DNA of 64,000 nt from Streptomyces sp. NBC_00239 (lineage in GTDB: Bacteria; Actinomycetota; Actinomycetes; Streptomycetales; Streptomycetaceae): the NCBI RefSeq assembly GCF_036194065.1, contig NZ_CP108096.1, positions 186,001-250,000 of the forward strand, in the 5' to 3' direction. Under the pieces are notes generated by a model that did no database searches, was not told the DNA's origin, and was given only the letters and a program-made list of their open reading frames with translations. Below are positions 7,878 to 16,517 of this stretch, piece after piece (within the stretch, counting starts at the first letter, position 1; each line of letters starts with the position of its first letter). Position numbers and translations under genes: made by a program.

Positions 7878-10234
7878 TGCGACGGGCCGCGACGGCCCCC
7901 GCGCTTGAAGAATCGGAGTTCTTCCCGCCGAATGAACCGGTCTTCGCCGGGCGGCGCACGCTGATAGCCGGCGCCCCGGTCCCGGTCTTCGGGCAGCGGG
8001 ACAGCTGGCCCGGTGACTGCCTGCGACGTCCGGTCAACCGCGCCAGAGCCCAGTGGAAGCTGGTGTTCCCGGCCGATCCGGTCTGGAATCTGCGGGCCCG
8101 CGAAGTGGCCTTCGCGATGATGAACACCACCCACCCCGTTCTGCGCGAGGCGGGGATCTTCCTCCAGGCCGAGGAATGGCAGTTGGGCACGGTGCGGATC
8201 GTCTGTGACGGCCTCCACGTTCTGGCCCGGTGGGCGACCAAGGAGGGCATGCCCCGCGATCTCAACGCCTGGTCCGCCGACGACTGGAAGATGTTTCTCG
8301 ATGACGAGTTGGACGGCATTGAGGCGTCAACTGTGTCGAGGTACGTCTCGTCGATCCGGCGGCTGCACCAGTTCACCGCGGTGATAACCGGCGGAGGGCT
8401 CGTGGAGGACCCCTGGCCTGGCAAGACCGACAGCGAGGTCGCCGAATGGACGCCCTCGGGGATCATGAAGACGCCGTCCGTCACTCCGGCGACCTGGTGG
8501 CCCCTGCTGCGGGCGGCCTGGGCCTACATCGACCGCTTCGCTCCGCAGATCCTTGACCGCCGAGACGAGCGGGCGGAAGCCGAAGACCGCAGCTCGCGGA
8601 CGGACAGGACCTCCTCCGAGGACAACGACACCCGGCTGAAGGAGTGGCTGGCTGACCCGAAGAACCTGATCCCGGTCCACCAGGTTCCCTTCCGGGGCCA
8701 GGAAGCAGGAACTCCGATCTGGGCGGCGGTGAGTCTGGCCGTCACCGGCGGCCGATCCAGCCACCTGTTCAACGCGAACAGCGCGGGCAACCGCGGGAGG
8801 CCAGCGGCCCGCCGCGAGATGGTGCTCAGTGCCGTCCAGAGCGGAGGGACCGTTGCCATCCACGGCAACCGTGGGGCGGACGCCCTCGGGGTCAAGACGG
8901 CACCGGGCAGCTACACCCCTCGCCCCCAAGAAGAGATTGATGCCGCGATCCGCGACTGGCTCGAGGACCCCTCACACCTTGTCCCCGTCCGTTTGCTGAA
9001 GGACCCGGCGGATGGTCCGGCCGAGCCGGCCTGGTCATCGCTGGCACGGGATATCTTCGGACCCGACGCCGTCGTCAGCGTCTTCAACGGCCGCTCAGGG
9101 CCCTGCCACCAGCGGCGGGAGTGGGCCCGGCAGGCCGTGGCAGCCGGCCGCTTCCGGGAAGAGCAACACGGGGAGCTCTTGCGAGAGCTGCGTATGGTCC
9201 GTGCGGCCTGCTACATCTTCACCGCCGCGTTGACCATGATGCGCGACAGCGAGATCCAGGAAATCGAGCGGGGTGCCCTCACCCAGCACTACGGCAGCCC
9301 GGCGGTGACGTCCCGCAAGATCAAACGGAATCCGTCCCAGTCCGAGGTCCGCTGGTGGATCATCGACCCGGTTGCGAAGGCCATCGCTATCGCCGAGCGG
9401 CTCTCGTGGCATGACACCCACGTCTTCGCCTCGATCGCATCGAATCAAAGGCGAAGCGGGCCCGGCATTGACGCCGCCAGGGACATCGACTTCTTCATCG
9501 AGAACGTCAACCAGCGCAGGCACTTGACGGGGCTGGAGGAGATTCCGGCCCAGGTCGTGCGCCCGCACATGTTCCGCCGGACCATGTCGATCATCGCGAG
9601 CCAGCAGCCCGACGGAGAGATCGCGCTCGGTATCCAGCTCAAGCATGCCGCCCGGAGGGCTCTGGCCAACCGGACCACGGCCGGATACGGGGCGATCGAC
9701 GCGAACTGGGTGAAGGAGTTCGACAACCAGCTGGAGCTGGCTGCCGCGAAACAGCTGGTCGAGGCCCTCAAGGCCCGCCGCCGTGGCGAACAAGTGGCAA
9801 TCGGTCCGGCGGCTCCGCGGTTCCACGCCGAGTTGGACAAGGTCATCGAGGACATCGACACCTCCCCGCGGTTCCAGGGGCAGATCGCGGACGAACGCCT
9901 TCAGGTCAGCCTCCTGCGGGACACATTCGCCGATCTCCACCTCGGCACCATCAACCACTGTCTGTGGAAGGCGTCCACGGCCGAGTGTCAAAACCAGCTG
10001 CCACCTGAACAACGGGGTCAGGCGCCCCTGATCGGTGCCTGCCAGCCCGCCAAGTGCCGCAACTCGGTACTGACCCGCAAGCACGCTCCCTACTGGATCG
10101 CAGAGGAAGACGACCTGATGGAGACCCTCAAGCGCGAGAAGCTCTCGCCGCCCCGGCGCGAGCTGATCCGTGCCAGGCTCACCGAAGTCCGGACGGTCAC
10201 GGACCGCTTCAAGGACCAGGGGGTCAGCATCTGA
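7874..10234 (+). CDS. Tyrosine recombinase 3, large (786 aa)
   Basis: It starts at ATG 7874 (MMRRAATAPALEESEFF...), overlapping the previous stop by 4 bp. Residues about 70-200 form a core-binding-like domain with LNAWSADDWKMFLDDELDGI. The catalytic domain has Arg I in MMRDSEIQEI, H-x-x-R in HMFRRT, a later His in LKHAARR, and Tyr in TTAGYG, so it appears active. A repeated basic module occurs around residues 260-430 (EWLADPKNLIPV and DWLEDPSHLVPV), possibly two copies of a small DNA-binding unit. A Cys-rich tail (CLWKASTAEC...CQPAKCRN) may bind zinc. The unusual length is the main oddity. Confidence 0.8.
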   Translation: MMRRAATAPALEESEFFPPNEPVFAGRRTLIAGAPVPVFGQRDSWPGDCLRRPVNRARAQWKLVFPADPVWNLRAREVAFAMMNTTHPVLREAGIFLQAEEWQLGTVRIVCDGLHVLARWATKEGMPRDLNAWSADDWKMFLDDELDGIEASTVSRYVSSIRRLHQFTAVITGGGLVEDPWPGKTDSEVAEWTPSGIMKTPSVTPATWWPLLRAAWAYIDRFAPQILDRRDERAEAEDRSSRTDRTSSEDNDTRLKEWLADPKNLIPVHQVPFRGQEAGTPIWAAVSLAVTGGRSSHLFNANSAGNRGRPAARREMVLSAVQSGGTVAIHGNRGADALGVKTAPGSYTPRPQEEIDAAIRDWLEDPSHLVPVRLLKDPADGPAEPAWSSLARDIFGPDAVVSVFNGRSGPCHQRREWARQAVAAGRFREEQHGELLRELRMVRAACYIFTAALTMMRDSEIQEIERGALTQHYGSPAVTSRKIKRNPSQSEVRWWIIDPVAKAIAIAERLSWHDTHVFASIASNQRRSGPGIDAARDIDFFIENVNQRRHLTGLEEIPAQVVRPHMFRRTMSIIASQQPDGEIALGIQLKHAARRALANRTTAGYGAIDANWVKEFDNQLELAAAKQLVEALKARRRGEQVAIGPAAPRFHAELDKVIEDIDTSPRFQGQIADERLQVSLLRDTFADLHLGTINHCLWKASTAECQNQLPPEQRGQAPLIGACQPAKCRNSVLTRKHAPYWIAEEDDLMETLKREKLSPPRRELIRARLTEVRTVTDRFKDQGVSI

Positions 10235-10632
10235 TGGCGGTCTCTGCCGCCTCGGAGGCGAAACTGCGGGAGGCCATGGCCCGACTGCTGGCCGGTGAGC
10301 CCCTGCACACCGACGGGGCCCTGACCAAGGAGAACCTTGCCCGCGAGGCCAAGGTCAGCCACGCGACCGTCCACCGGGCCGAGGACATCCTCGCCGAGTG
10401 GGACGCCAAGGTTGCCCGGCCGGTCCTGCGGACTCCCGGCGAGGTCGCCCGGGACGAGACGATCGCCGAGCTCCGCCGCCAGCTGCGGGAGACAAAGGGC
10501 CAGGTCACCGAGGTTCACGGCAAGCTCGACGCACTCGCGACGGTGGCCGCGAACCTCTACCACGAGAACATCGCCCTGAAGAAGAAGCTCGGCAGCAGCC
10601 GGCGGCTGGCCTCCATCCCGGTCCAGAAGTAA
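10234..10632 (+). CDS. TnpC-like helical DNA-binding protein
   Basis: A 132-residue protein (MAVSAASEAKLREAMARLL...) whose ATG overlaps the stop of recombinase 3. Residues about 25-60 look like a helix-turn-helix (TKENLAREAKVSHATVHRA) and 75-120 like a coiled coil (IAELRRQLRETKGQVTEVHG). Tn554 TnpC is a protein of similar size that orients and stimulates transposition; equivalence here rests on gene order and shape, not on visible identity. It is the last gene before a strong bidirectional hairpin. Confidence 0.7.
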   Translation: MAVSAASEAKLREAMARLLAGEPLHTDGALTKENLAREAKVSHATVHRAEDILAEWDAKVARPVLRTPGEVARDETIAELRRQLRETKGQVTEVHGKLDALATVAANLYHENIALKKKLGSSRRLASIPVQK

Positions 10633-10677
10633 CGACGGACGCCCGCGACGAATCCGTACGCGACTGGGGACGTTCGG

Positions 10678-10712
10678 CTGTACTTCCCCCCTCGAGGAGG
10701 GGGGAAGTACAG
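10678..10712. terminator. Bidirectional hairpin terminator
   Basis: Perfect 16-bp stem (CTGTACTTCCCCCCTC and its complement) with a 3-base loop, between the convergent TnpC-like gene and the NsdA-like regulator. It probably ends transcripts from both sides; whether it also marks the element's right end is open. Confidence 0.75.
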
Positions 10713-10722
10713 GGAAACGTGC

Positions 10723-12114
10723 TCAGGCGGCGATGGAGAGTTCGGTGCGGGTGCGGTGGATGAACTCGCGGACGGCCGGCTCGCGGCGCCAGGGGCCGAG
10801 AGCGGTGTTGAACTCGCGGACGTAGTCCTTGGCCCGGGAGGACTGGACGCGGGCAAGGATGTCGACGGAGCGGTGGCCCAGCTCGAGGCCGTGGTCGAGG
10901 TCGCGGGCCTGGAGGTGGGCGGTTCCCACGATCGCGAGCCGCATCCCGACGGAGCGGGTGAACACCCCGGACGGCATCGCGGCGGCCCGCTGATTCCAGG
11001 CGAGGGCCGCCTTGGGGTTCTTCAGGTCGCGGAAGACTTCGGCGGCATCCGCCGACAGGCGGGCATGGTGATAGAAGTCGATCCAAGCGGGTTCTGAGCC
11101 GCTGGTGGCATCCGCCTGGACCAAGAGGTCCTCCGAGGCCGCGAGAGCCCTGGAGGCGGCCCTGGCGTTGTTCTCGCGGGCATGGGCACGGGCTTCGATG
11201 AGCTTGGTGAATGCCAGGACACGCGGGGCGGCCTGGCCCTTCGCCCGTTCGAAGGCTCCCTGAGCCATATCGACGGCCTCGGAGGGGAACCCCCGCAGCA
11301 GGGACTGCATGGCCATCGTGGTCAGGACATAGCAGCCGAGCTGGACGTCCCCGCCCGCGCGGGCCAGCCGGAGGGCCTGGATGAAGTGCCGCTGGGCAAC
11401 ATCGTGCTGCCCGACGTCGAAGGCAGTCCAGCCGGCTAGGCGGGAGAGCTCGGAGGTGACGGAGAACAGATCGCGGCCCACGTCGTCGGCGAAGGAGCCC
11501 CGCAGGAGCGGGGCGGCCCGTTCCTGGAGGCAGACGGTGACGGAGTTCGCTTTCCAGTTCCCGCCGCCGTATTTGGAGTCCCAGCGGCGGGCCTCATCGG
11601 CCGCATCGCGGAGTTCTTCCAGGTCGGCCCGGCCGACCTGCTTGCCGCCGGCGAGGTCGGCGGCCTCGTCGGCGGGGGTGACCAGCCAGCGGGTCACGGG
11701 GGTGGTGAACGCGGACACGGCGAAGCCGGATCCGGTCAGGAAATCGCGGCGGTTCACGAAACTCCAGAACGACGTGGCCACTCGGACCGCATCAGCACGG
11801 TCCCGCGGGAAATCCAACCCCACATCCGCGTCCGGTGTCTCCGCATCGCCCATACCGATTTCGCCAAGCGCCACCGGACGGCCGAGCCGTTCGCCGATCG
11901 CCTGCGCGAGGAACGTCGGCACCGGCCACTTGGGGATCATGCCCCGCTTGCACCAGTTCACGATGGAGGTATGCGAGTAGTCCGTCTCCACCCCGGCCTG
12001 CTGGGCGAGCTGGTTGACCCGCAGGGCCAGAGACTTGTGGCTCGCGCCGGAGGTCTCGATGAGCCGGTCCAGGTCCGCGTTGGGCGGACGCTTCCGGCGG
12101 CTGGTCGACGCCAC
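10723..12114 (-). CDS. NsdA-like regulator, HTH plus helical repeats
   Basis: GTG start at 12114 (VASTSRRKRPPNADL...), with AAGGGG 8-9 bases upstream. Residues about 15-75 resemble an atypical XRE helix-turn-helix (SIVNWCKRGMIPKWPVPTFL). Around residue 115 is the motif NRRDFLTGSGFAVSAFTTPV, a twin-Arg-like hydrophobic stretch that occurs inside NsdA-type Streptomyces proteins. Residues 180-463 form TPR-like helical repeats (HFIQALRLARAGGDVQLGCY). NsdA-type proteins are cytoplasmic regulators of differentiation and antibiotic production. It is divergent from the amidotransferase operon across 329 bp and is a good candidate to control it. Confidence 0.8.
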   Translation of the reverse strand: MASTSRRKRPPNADLDRLIETSGASHKSLALRVNQLAQQAGVETDYSHTSIVNWCKRGMIPKWPVPTFLAQAIGERLGRPVALGEIGMGDAETPDADVGLDFPRDRADAVRVATSFWSFVNRRDFLTGSGFAVSAFTTPVTRWLVTPADEAADLAGGKQVGRADLEELRDAADEARRWDSKYGGGNWKANSVTVCLQERAAPLLRGSFADDVGRDLFSVTSELSRLAGWTAFDVGQHDVAQRHFIQALRLARAGGDVQLGCYVLTTMAMQSLLRGFPSEAVDMAQGAFERAKGQAAPRVLAFTKLIEARAHARENNARAASRALAASEDLLVQADATSGSEPAWIDFYHHARLSADAAEVFRDLKNPKAALAWNQRAAAMPSGVFTRSVGMRLAIVGTAHLQARDLDHGLELGHRSVDILARVQSSRAKDYVREFNTALGPWRREPAVREFIHRTRTELSIAA

Positions 12115-12443
12115 CCGAATCCCCTTTTCCACCAGGTCAGCAACAGGGCCGCTGACGAGGAAACGCCACGGGGCCGGCTGCGTCGACAGGGCATTTTCAG
12201 TCGGCGCATTCCGGCTGGGCACGGAAAGTCGTACGGCTTCCCGCACCGTGAGGCACTGAGGGTATTGCCCTGCGGACCCTGGGTGAACCTGCTTTGCGAG
12301 TTGTGAGCCCCCCTGCGAGCCCTGACCGGCAGGGGCCGCCCAGCGGTGTGATGACGGGGCAGGCCACCGCCGGGACGCCAGGAAGGGCTCCCGGTGGTGG
12401 CCGCCGCCAAGGCACCACGACTTCACGCTCGGGGGTGAACCAG
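12115..12443. other. Divergent intergenic region
   Basis: This 329-bp gap separates the NsdA-like regulator and the amidotransferase operon. It has no convincing gene. It is slightly less GC-rich near 12240-12310 and must hold both promoters, but no clear -35/-10 pair could be fixed by eye. Confidence 0.4.
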
Positions 12444-14210
12444 ATGTGCGGAATTGCAGGACTGGCCGGAGGCGACGCCGTCCGGCACGAGAAGACGGTG
12501 GCCGCGATGGGTGCCTCGCAGCACTACCGCGGCCCGGACGGCACCATGCACGCCGCCAGCAGCGACCGGCGGGCGGTGCTGGCCATGAACACGCTGCTGA
12601 TCGTCGACCCGCAGGCCATGCCCGGCCCCTACCTCGACCGGGCCACCGGCCTGCTGCTGGCCTTCAACGGAGAGATCTACAACTGGCGGTCCCAGGCCGC
12701 CGCCTGGGGCATCGAGGTCCGCGACCGGGAGTCGGACGCCCACTTCCTGCTGCGGGCCTGGGCCAAGATCGGTCCGTCCTGCCTGGACGGCCTGGACGGC
12801 ATGTTCGCCCTGGCCGTCTATGACCCGCGGGTCGCGAAGCTGTTCCTGGCCCGCGACCGCCTCGGGGAGAAGCCGCTCTACTGGCGCCTGGACGGCGGCC
12901 GGCTCGCGTTCGCCTCCGAGGTGACCACACTGACCGGCTACGGGTCGGCCCCGCTGGTCTTACGGCCGGAGGTCACCGCGATCGAGACCCCGACCGGCGT
13001 CGACACCCCGTTCCAGGGCATCCAGCTGCTGGCCCCGGCCACGCTGCTGTCCTTCGACGTCACCACCGGCTCGATCGACCAGATGACCTGGTGGCACCTG
13101 GAGGACCGGGCACCGTTCACCGGCACCTACGACGAGGCCCTGGCCAAGTTCTCCACGATCCTGGCCGAGCAGATCCCGCTCAGGTCTCCGGCCTGCGACT
13201 TCGCCCTCCTTCTCTCGGGCGGGCTGGACTCGGCGGTCCTGGCCTACCTGATGCGGCCGCCGGTCTGCGTCACCGTTCGCTACCCGGGCCAGGACCGGCT
13301 CGACGAGTCCTCCACGGCCGCGATCATCGCCCGGGACATCAAGGCCGAGCTGGTGGTGGTCGAGCCGGACCACGTCGACTTCACCACCGCTTTGCCGCAC
13401 ATGATGCGGGCCCTGGACTACCCGATGGGCAACGCTTCCACGTTCTCGGAGCACATGGCCTACCGGAAGATCTCCGACCTCGGCCTGCGGGTCGCGATCG
13501 GTGGGCTGGGGCCGGACGAGTTCCTGATGGGCTACGTCCGCCAAGCCCTGGTCCTCTTCGGCCCCGACGCTGTCCTCGGCGCCGGCCTGGAGGCTTACCG
13601 GCCGCTGGCCGCCAAGCTCATGCACGCCGCCGGCGAACCCCTCGACCCGGCGGAGGCCGTCACCCGGCTGATCCTGCGGGGCCCGGACCCGGACGGCCGG
13701 CTCCGCGACCTGGTCGCGGACGCGATGGCCCGCGCGGGCGGGGACCTGGCCCGCGGCCTGACCCTCGCGGACCTGGCGACGGCCTGGAGGCCGCTGGTGA
13801 TGACCAGCGACAAGCTCGCCTCCGCCTACGCGCTCGAACGCCGGTCGCCCTACCTCGCCCGCGACCTGGTCGAGTTCTCCTACCGGCTGCCGGTCGACTA
13901 CAAGATCACCGACCCGGCCCAGGGCAAGCGGATCCTGCGGGACGCCGCCAAGGCCCTGGGCCTGCCGAAGGAGGTCTGGGCCAGCCGGGACAAGCTCGGC
14001 TTCGCCTCCCCGGTCCCCTCCTGGCTCAACGGCAACCTCGCCACCTGGGCCGATACCCAGATCCGCATGGCCCTCACCGACGCCCCGCCCGCATTCCGAC
14101 CCCTCCTCGAGGGGGGTTTGAAGCCCGGCGGACGCTTCGACCGCACCCGCATGCAGGCCCTCATGGCAGCCGCCTGGTTTTCGGACCAGACGGTGAGGGC
14201 TGCCGCATGA
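12444..14210 (+). CDS. asnB: Asparagine synthase-like amidotransferase
   Basis: The ATG at 12444 is fixed by the catalytic Cys2 that must follow Met (MCGIAGLAGG). Residues 1-190 form the class II glutamine amidotransferase domain (RGPDGT near 30, FNGEIYN 74-80, GMFALAVYD near 119), which releases ammonia from glutamine. Residues 230-588 form the ATP-dependent synthase domain, with the PP-loop SGGLDS at 258-263 and GGLGPDEF near 353. The family makes asparagine or amidates other carboxylates. The first domain lacks the usual Arg before the LLIVD strand. Followed by Nudix and nucleotide-sugar dehydrogenase genes, a sugar uronic acid is a plausible substrate. Confidence 0.85.
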   Translation: MCGIAGLAGGDAVRHEKTVAAMGASQHYRGPDGTMHAASSDRRAVLAMNTLLIVDPQAMPGPYLDRATGLLLAFNGEIYNWRSQAAAWGIEVRDRESDAHFLLRAWAKIGPSCLDGLDGMFALAVYDPRVAKLFLARDRLGEKPLYWRLDGGRLAFASEVTTLTGYGSAPLVLRPEVTAIETPTGVDTPFQGIQLLAPATLLSFDVTTGSIDQMTWWHLEDRAPFTGTYDEALAKFSTILAEQIPLRSPACDFALLLSGGLDSAVLAYLMRPPVCVTVRYPGQDRLDESSTAAIIARDIKAELVVVEPDHVDFTTALPHMMRALDYPMGNASTFSEHMAYRKISDLGLRVAIGGLGPDEFLMGYVRQALVLFGPDAVLGAGLEAYRPLAAKLMHAAGEPLDPAEAVTRLILRGPDPDGRLRDLVADAMARAGGDLARGLTLADLATAWRPLVMTSDKLASAYALERRSPYLARDLVEFSYRLPVDYKITDPAQGKRILRDAAKALGLPKEVWASRDKLGFASPVPSWLNGNLATWADTQIRMALTDAPPAFRPLLEGGLKPGGRFDRTRMQALMAAAWFSDQTVRAAA

Positions 14211-14238
14211 TCCCCAACTCCGTTACTACGGTGAGGGG

Positions 14239-14676
14239 ATGCACTCCGAGACCACCGCCACCGATGAGCCGGCCGCCGCCCGCGGAGCCGTCGCGATCAT
14301 CACCAACCGCCGCGGCGAACTCCTCCTCCACCTCCGCGACGACCTGCCGAACATCGCCTGGGCCAACCACTGGTCCGTCCTCGGCGGCGGCTGCGACCCC
14401 GGCGAGAGCCCGGCCACCGCGATCGTCCGCGAACTCGACGAAGAAGCCGGACTCACCGCCGAGAACCTGACCGAGCTGTTCGAGATCCGCGACGAGCACG
14501 GCTCCGGGCAGATCATCACCTTCTTCGCGGCCAGCTGGGACGGCGACGAGACCCGCCTCCCGCTCTCCGAGGGCATCAAGCTCCAGTTCTTCGCCCCCGA
14601 GCACCTCGACATCCTCACGATCCCCCCGTTCATCCGGGCCGGGATCCACCGCTATCTGGCCGCCCGGCCCTCCTGA
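14239..14676 (+). CDS. Nudix hydrolase
   Basis: A 145-residue protein (MHSETTATDEPAAARGAVAII...) with a complete Nudix box at residues about 50-72 (GGCDPGESPATAIV, then RELDEEAGL), which binds the divalent metals needed to hydrolyse a nucleoside diphosphate linked to another group. The strand before it (GELLLHLRDDLPNIAWANHW) and the C-terminal part (EGIKLQFFAPEHL) fit the ADP-sugar or dNTP type. The gene follows the amidotransferase by 28 bp. The start has no normally spaced ribosome binding site, only GAGGGG touching the ATG, so it may be coupled or leaderless. It could remove a nucleotide-sugar side product; the substrate is unknown. Confidence 0.85.
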   Translation: MHSETTATDEPAAARGAVAIITNRRGELLLHLRDDLPNIAWANHWSVLGGGCDPGESPATAIVRELDEEAGLTAENLTELFEIRDEHGSGQIITFFAASWDGDETRLPLSEGIKLQFFAPEHLDILTIPPFIRAGIHRYLAARPS

Positions 14677-14701
14677 CACCCCGCCCTTCCGGACGGGGCA
14701 A

Positions 14702-14730
14702 GGGTGGGGCCGCCGCTGGCGGCCCCACCC
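14702..14730 (+). terminator. Strong hairpin within the operon
   Basis: Perfect 13-bp stem GGGTGGGGCCGCC with a 3-base loop, between the Nudix stop (14676) and the dehydrogenase start (14748). It could end part of the transcripts or protect mRNA ends; no T-run follows. Confidence 0.6.
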
Positions 14731-14747
14731 GAAGGGACACCCCGCTC

Positions 14748-16067
14748 ATGAAGATGACCGTCATCGGATGCGGCTACCTCGGCGCCACCCACGCCGCCTG
14801 CATGGCCGAGCTCGGCCACGAAGTCCTCGGCATGGACAGTGACATCGACAAGGTCCACACCCTGAACTCCGGGAAGGCCCCGTTCTTCGAGCGCGACCTG
14901 GACGACCTCCTCGCCAAGCACACCGCGACCGGCCGACTGCGTTTCACCGCCTCCTACGGCGAGGCCGCCGACTTCGCCGACCTGCACTTCATCGGGGTCG
15001 GCACCCCGCCGCAGCCCGGCACCGACGCCTACGACCTCACCCACCTCTTCGACGCCGCCCGACGCCTGGCCCCCGGCCTGACCCGCCCGGCCGTGATCGC
15101 GGTCAAGTCCACCGTCCCGGTCGGCACCGCACCCCAGGTCGCAGAGATCCTGCGCGAGTACGCCCCCGCCGGAGACCTCATCGAGGTCGCCTGGAACCCC
15201 GAGTTCCTCCGCGAATCCTTCGCAGTCGACGACACCCTCCGCCCCGACCGCCTCGTCCTCGGCTTCAACCGCGACCACTCCTGGGCCGAGACCCTGCTGA
15301 GGCAGGCGTTCGCGAAGATCATCGAGTCGGGGACACCGACGATCGTGACCGACTGGGCGACCGCCGAGCTCGCCAAGGGCGCCGCGAACTCCTTCCTCGC
15401 CACGAAGATCTCCTTCGTCAACGCGATGGCCGAGGTCTGCGAAGCCTCCGGCGCTGATGTTGCCGAGCTCGCCGACATCCTGGGCCACGACCACCGCATC
15501 GGCCGCCACGGCATGCGGCCCGGCCTCGGCTTCGGCGGCGGCTGCCTTCCCAAGGACCTCGCCGGATTCATCACCCGCGCCGACGAACTCGACGCCGGCC
15601 AGGCCGTCGGCATGCTCCGCGAAGCCAGCGCGGTCAACGGCCGCCGCCGCCAGCGCGTCATCGACCTCGCCTGCGAGGAACTCGGAGATGACCTGAGCGG
15701 CAAGCGGATCACCGTCTGGGGCGCCGCCTTCAAGCCCGAGACCGACGACATCCGCGACTCGCCCGCGCTCGCCGTTGCTCAGGCCCTCCACGACCTCGGC
15801 GCGACCGTCACCATCACCGACCCCAAGGCCCTCGACAACGCCCGCAAGCTCCACCCCGAACTCGACTACGTCGAAGACCCCATCGCCGCAGTCGATGACG
15901 CGGACCTGCTGCTGCACCTCACCGAGTGGCACCAGTTCACGACCATCGACCCCAAGAGGCTCGCCACCCGCACCACTACCCCCAAGGTCATCGACGCCCG
16001 CGGCACCCTCAACACCGACCAGTGGCGCGAAGCCGGCTGGACCACCCGCACCCTCGGCCGCCCCTGA
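14748..16067 (+). CDS. UDP-glucose 6-dehydrogenase-like enzyme
   Basis: A 439-residue protein of normal family length. It has an N-terminal NAD-binding fold (MTVIGCGYLGATHAACMA, GVGTPP at 84-89), the central KGAANSFLATKISFVN helix near 210-225, and GFGGGCLPKD with catalytic Cys266. The C-terminal NAD/UDP-binding domain has VWGAAFKPETDDIRDSPA. The family oxidises a nucleotide hexose twice to the uronic acid with two NAD+. UDP-glucose is the likeliest substrate; UDP-GlcNAc or GDP-mannose cannot be excluded. Placed with an AsnB-like amidotransferase, it suggests a uronic acid followed by amidation. AAGGGA lies about 10 bases before the ATG. A strong terminator follows. Confidence 0.85.
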   Translation: MKMTVIGCGYLGATHAACMAELGHEVLGMDSDIDKVHTLNSGKAPFFERDLDDLLAKHTATGRLRFTASYGEAADFADLHFIGVGTPPQPGTDAYDLTHLFDAARRLAPGLTRPAVIAVKSTVPVGTAPQVAEILREYAPAGDLIEVAWNPEFLRESFAVDDTLRPDRLVLGFNRDHSWAETLLRQAFAKIIESGTPTIVTDWATAELAKGAANSFLATKISFVNAMAEVCEASGADVAELADILGHDHRIGRHGMRPGLGFGGGCLPKDLAGFITRADELDAGQAVGMLREASAVNGRRRQRVIDLACEELGDDLSGKRITVWGAAFKPETDDIRDSPALAVAQALHDLGATVTITDPKALDNARKLHPELDYVEDPIAAVDDADLLLHLTEWHQFTTIDPKRLATRTTTPKVIDARGTLNTDQWREAGWTTRTLGRP

Positions 16068-16080
16068 TCAACACCCCCAT

Positions 16081-16118
16081 GCGGAAGGGACCGGCCCTGA
16101 CGGGCCGGTCCCTTCCGC
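16081..16118 (+). terminator. Operon terminator
   Basis: Perfect 17-bp stem GCGGAAGGGACCGGCCC with a 4-base loop (TGAC), starting 14 bp after the dehydrogenase stop. Confidence 0.8.
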
Positions 16119-16127
16119 ATTCCACGA

Positions 16128-16310
16128 TCACAGATGGATAACAGTCACGAGCGCTTGGTGAGACACAAGCAGCCCTCGATCCGCCCAGTTGAAGGACGGA
16201 GCATCCTGCGACAGCTGAGACACCAAGCCCACTGAGACACCCGAACTATTCCTAACGCCGGGCTGGTTCACCTGCGGAAGCTGCACCCGGCTGACCCGCG
16301 ACCCGGTCAT
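16128..16310 (-). CDS. Possible small protein, 60 aa
   Basis: ATG at 16310 is preceded by GGAGG at a good 8-base spacing. The product starts MTGSRVSRVQLPQVNQPG and ends ALVTVIHL. The region is clearly less GC-rich than its surroundings and codon bias is weak, so coding is uncertain. It would be transcribed towards the operon terminator at 16081-16118. No family is recognised. Confidence 0.35.
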   Translation of the reverse strand: MTGSRVSRVQLPQVNQPGVRNSSGVSVGLVSQLSQDAPSFNWADRGLLVSHQALVTVIHL

Positions 16311-16517
16311 CGAGCAGTCCTCCGCTTCATGGCGGCGGGTGCGGTGCTCCTGGTGCGCCGCCCCCGAACAGGCGCCGCCCTCCGGGGAATCCGGGGCCGG
16401 CGGGATGCGGTGGCCCACCGCGTCGGCCCGCCGGGTGCCGGCCTGATGGCCGCGACCTCGGCCAGCTCCGCCGTCGCGCACCGCACGAGGAGGTGCTCAC
16501 CCATCGGCTGGTTCAGC

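Larger units (their letters stand above)
4339..10712 (+). mobile_element. Tn554-like element with three recombinases
   Basis: Four plus-strand genes with overlapping stop/start codons encode two recognisable tyrosine recombinases, one degenerate relative between them, and a 132-residue helical protein. This matches the plan of Tn554-type and recombinase-in-trio elements. The left edge is placed where winged-helix coding sequence changes into recombinase sequence. The right edge is provisionally the hairpin at 10678-10712. I saw no terminal inverted repeats or target duplication, as expected for this class. Any cargo could extend further right, up to 16.1 kb. Confidence 0.5.

Noticed and set aside
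12240..12310. tRNA-like fold in the divergent region
   Set aside because: No acceptor stem or T-loop consensus could be formed.
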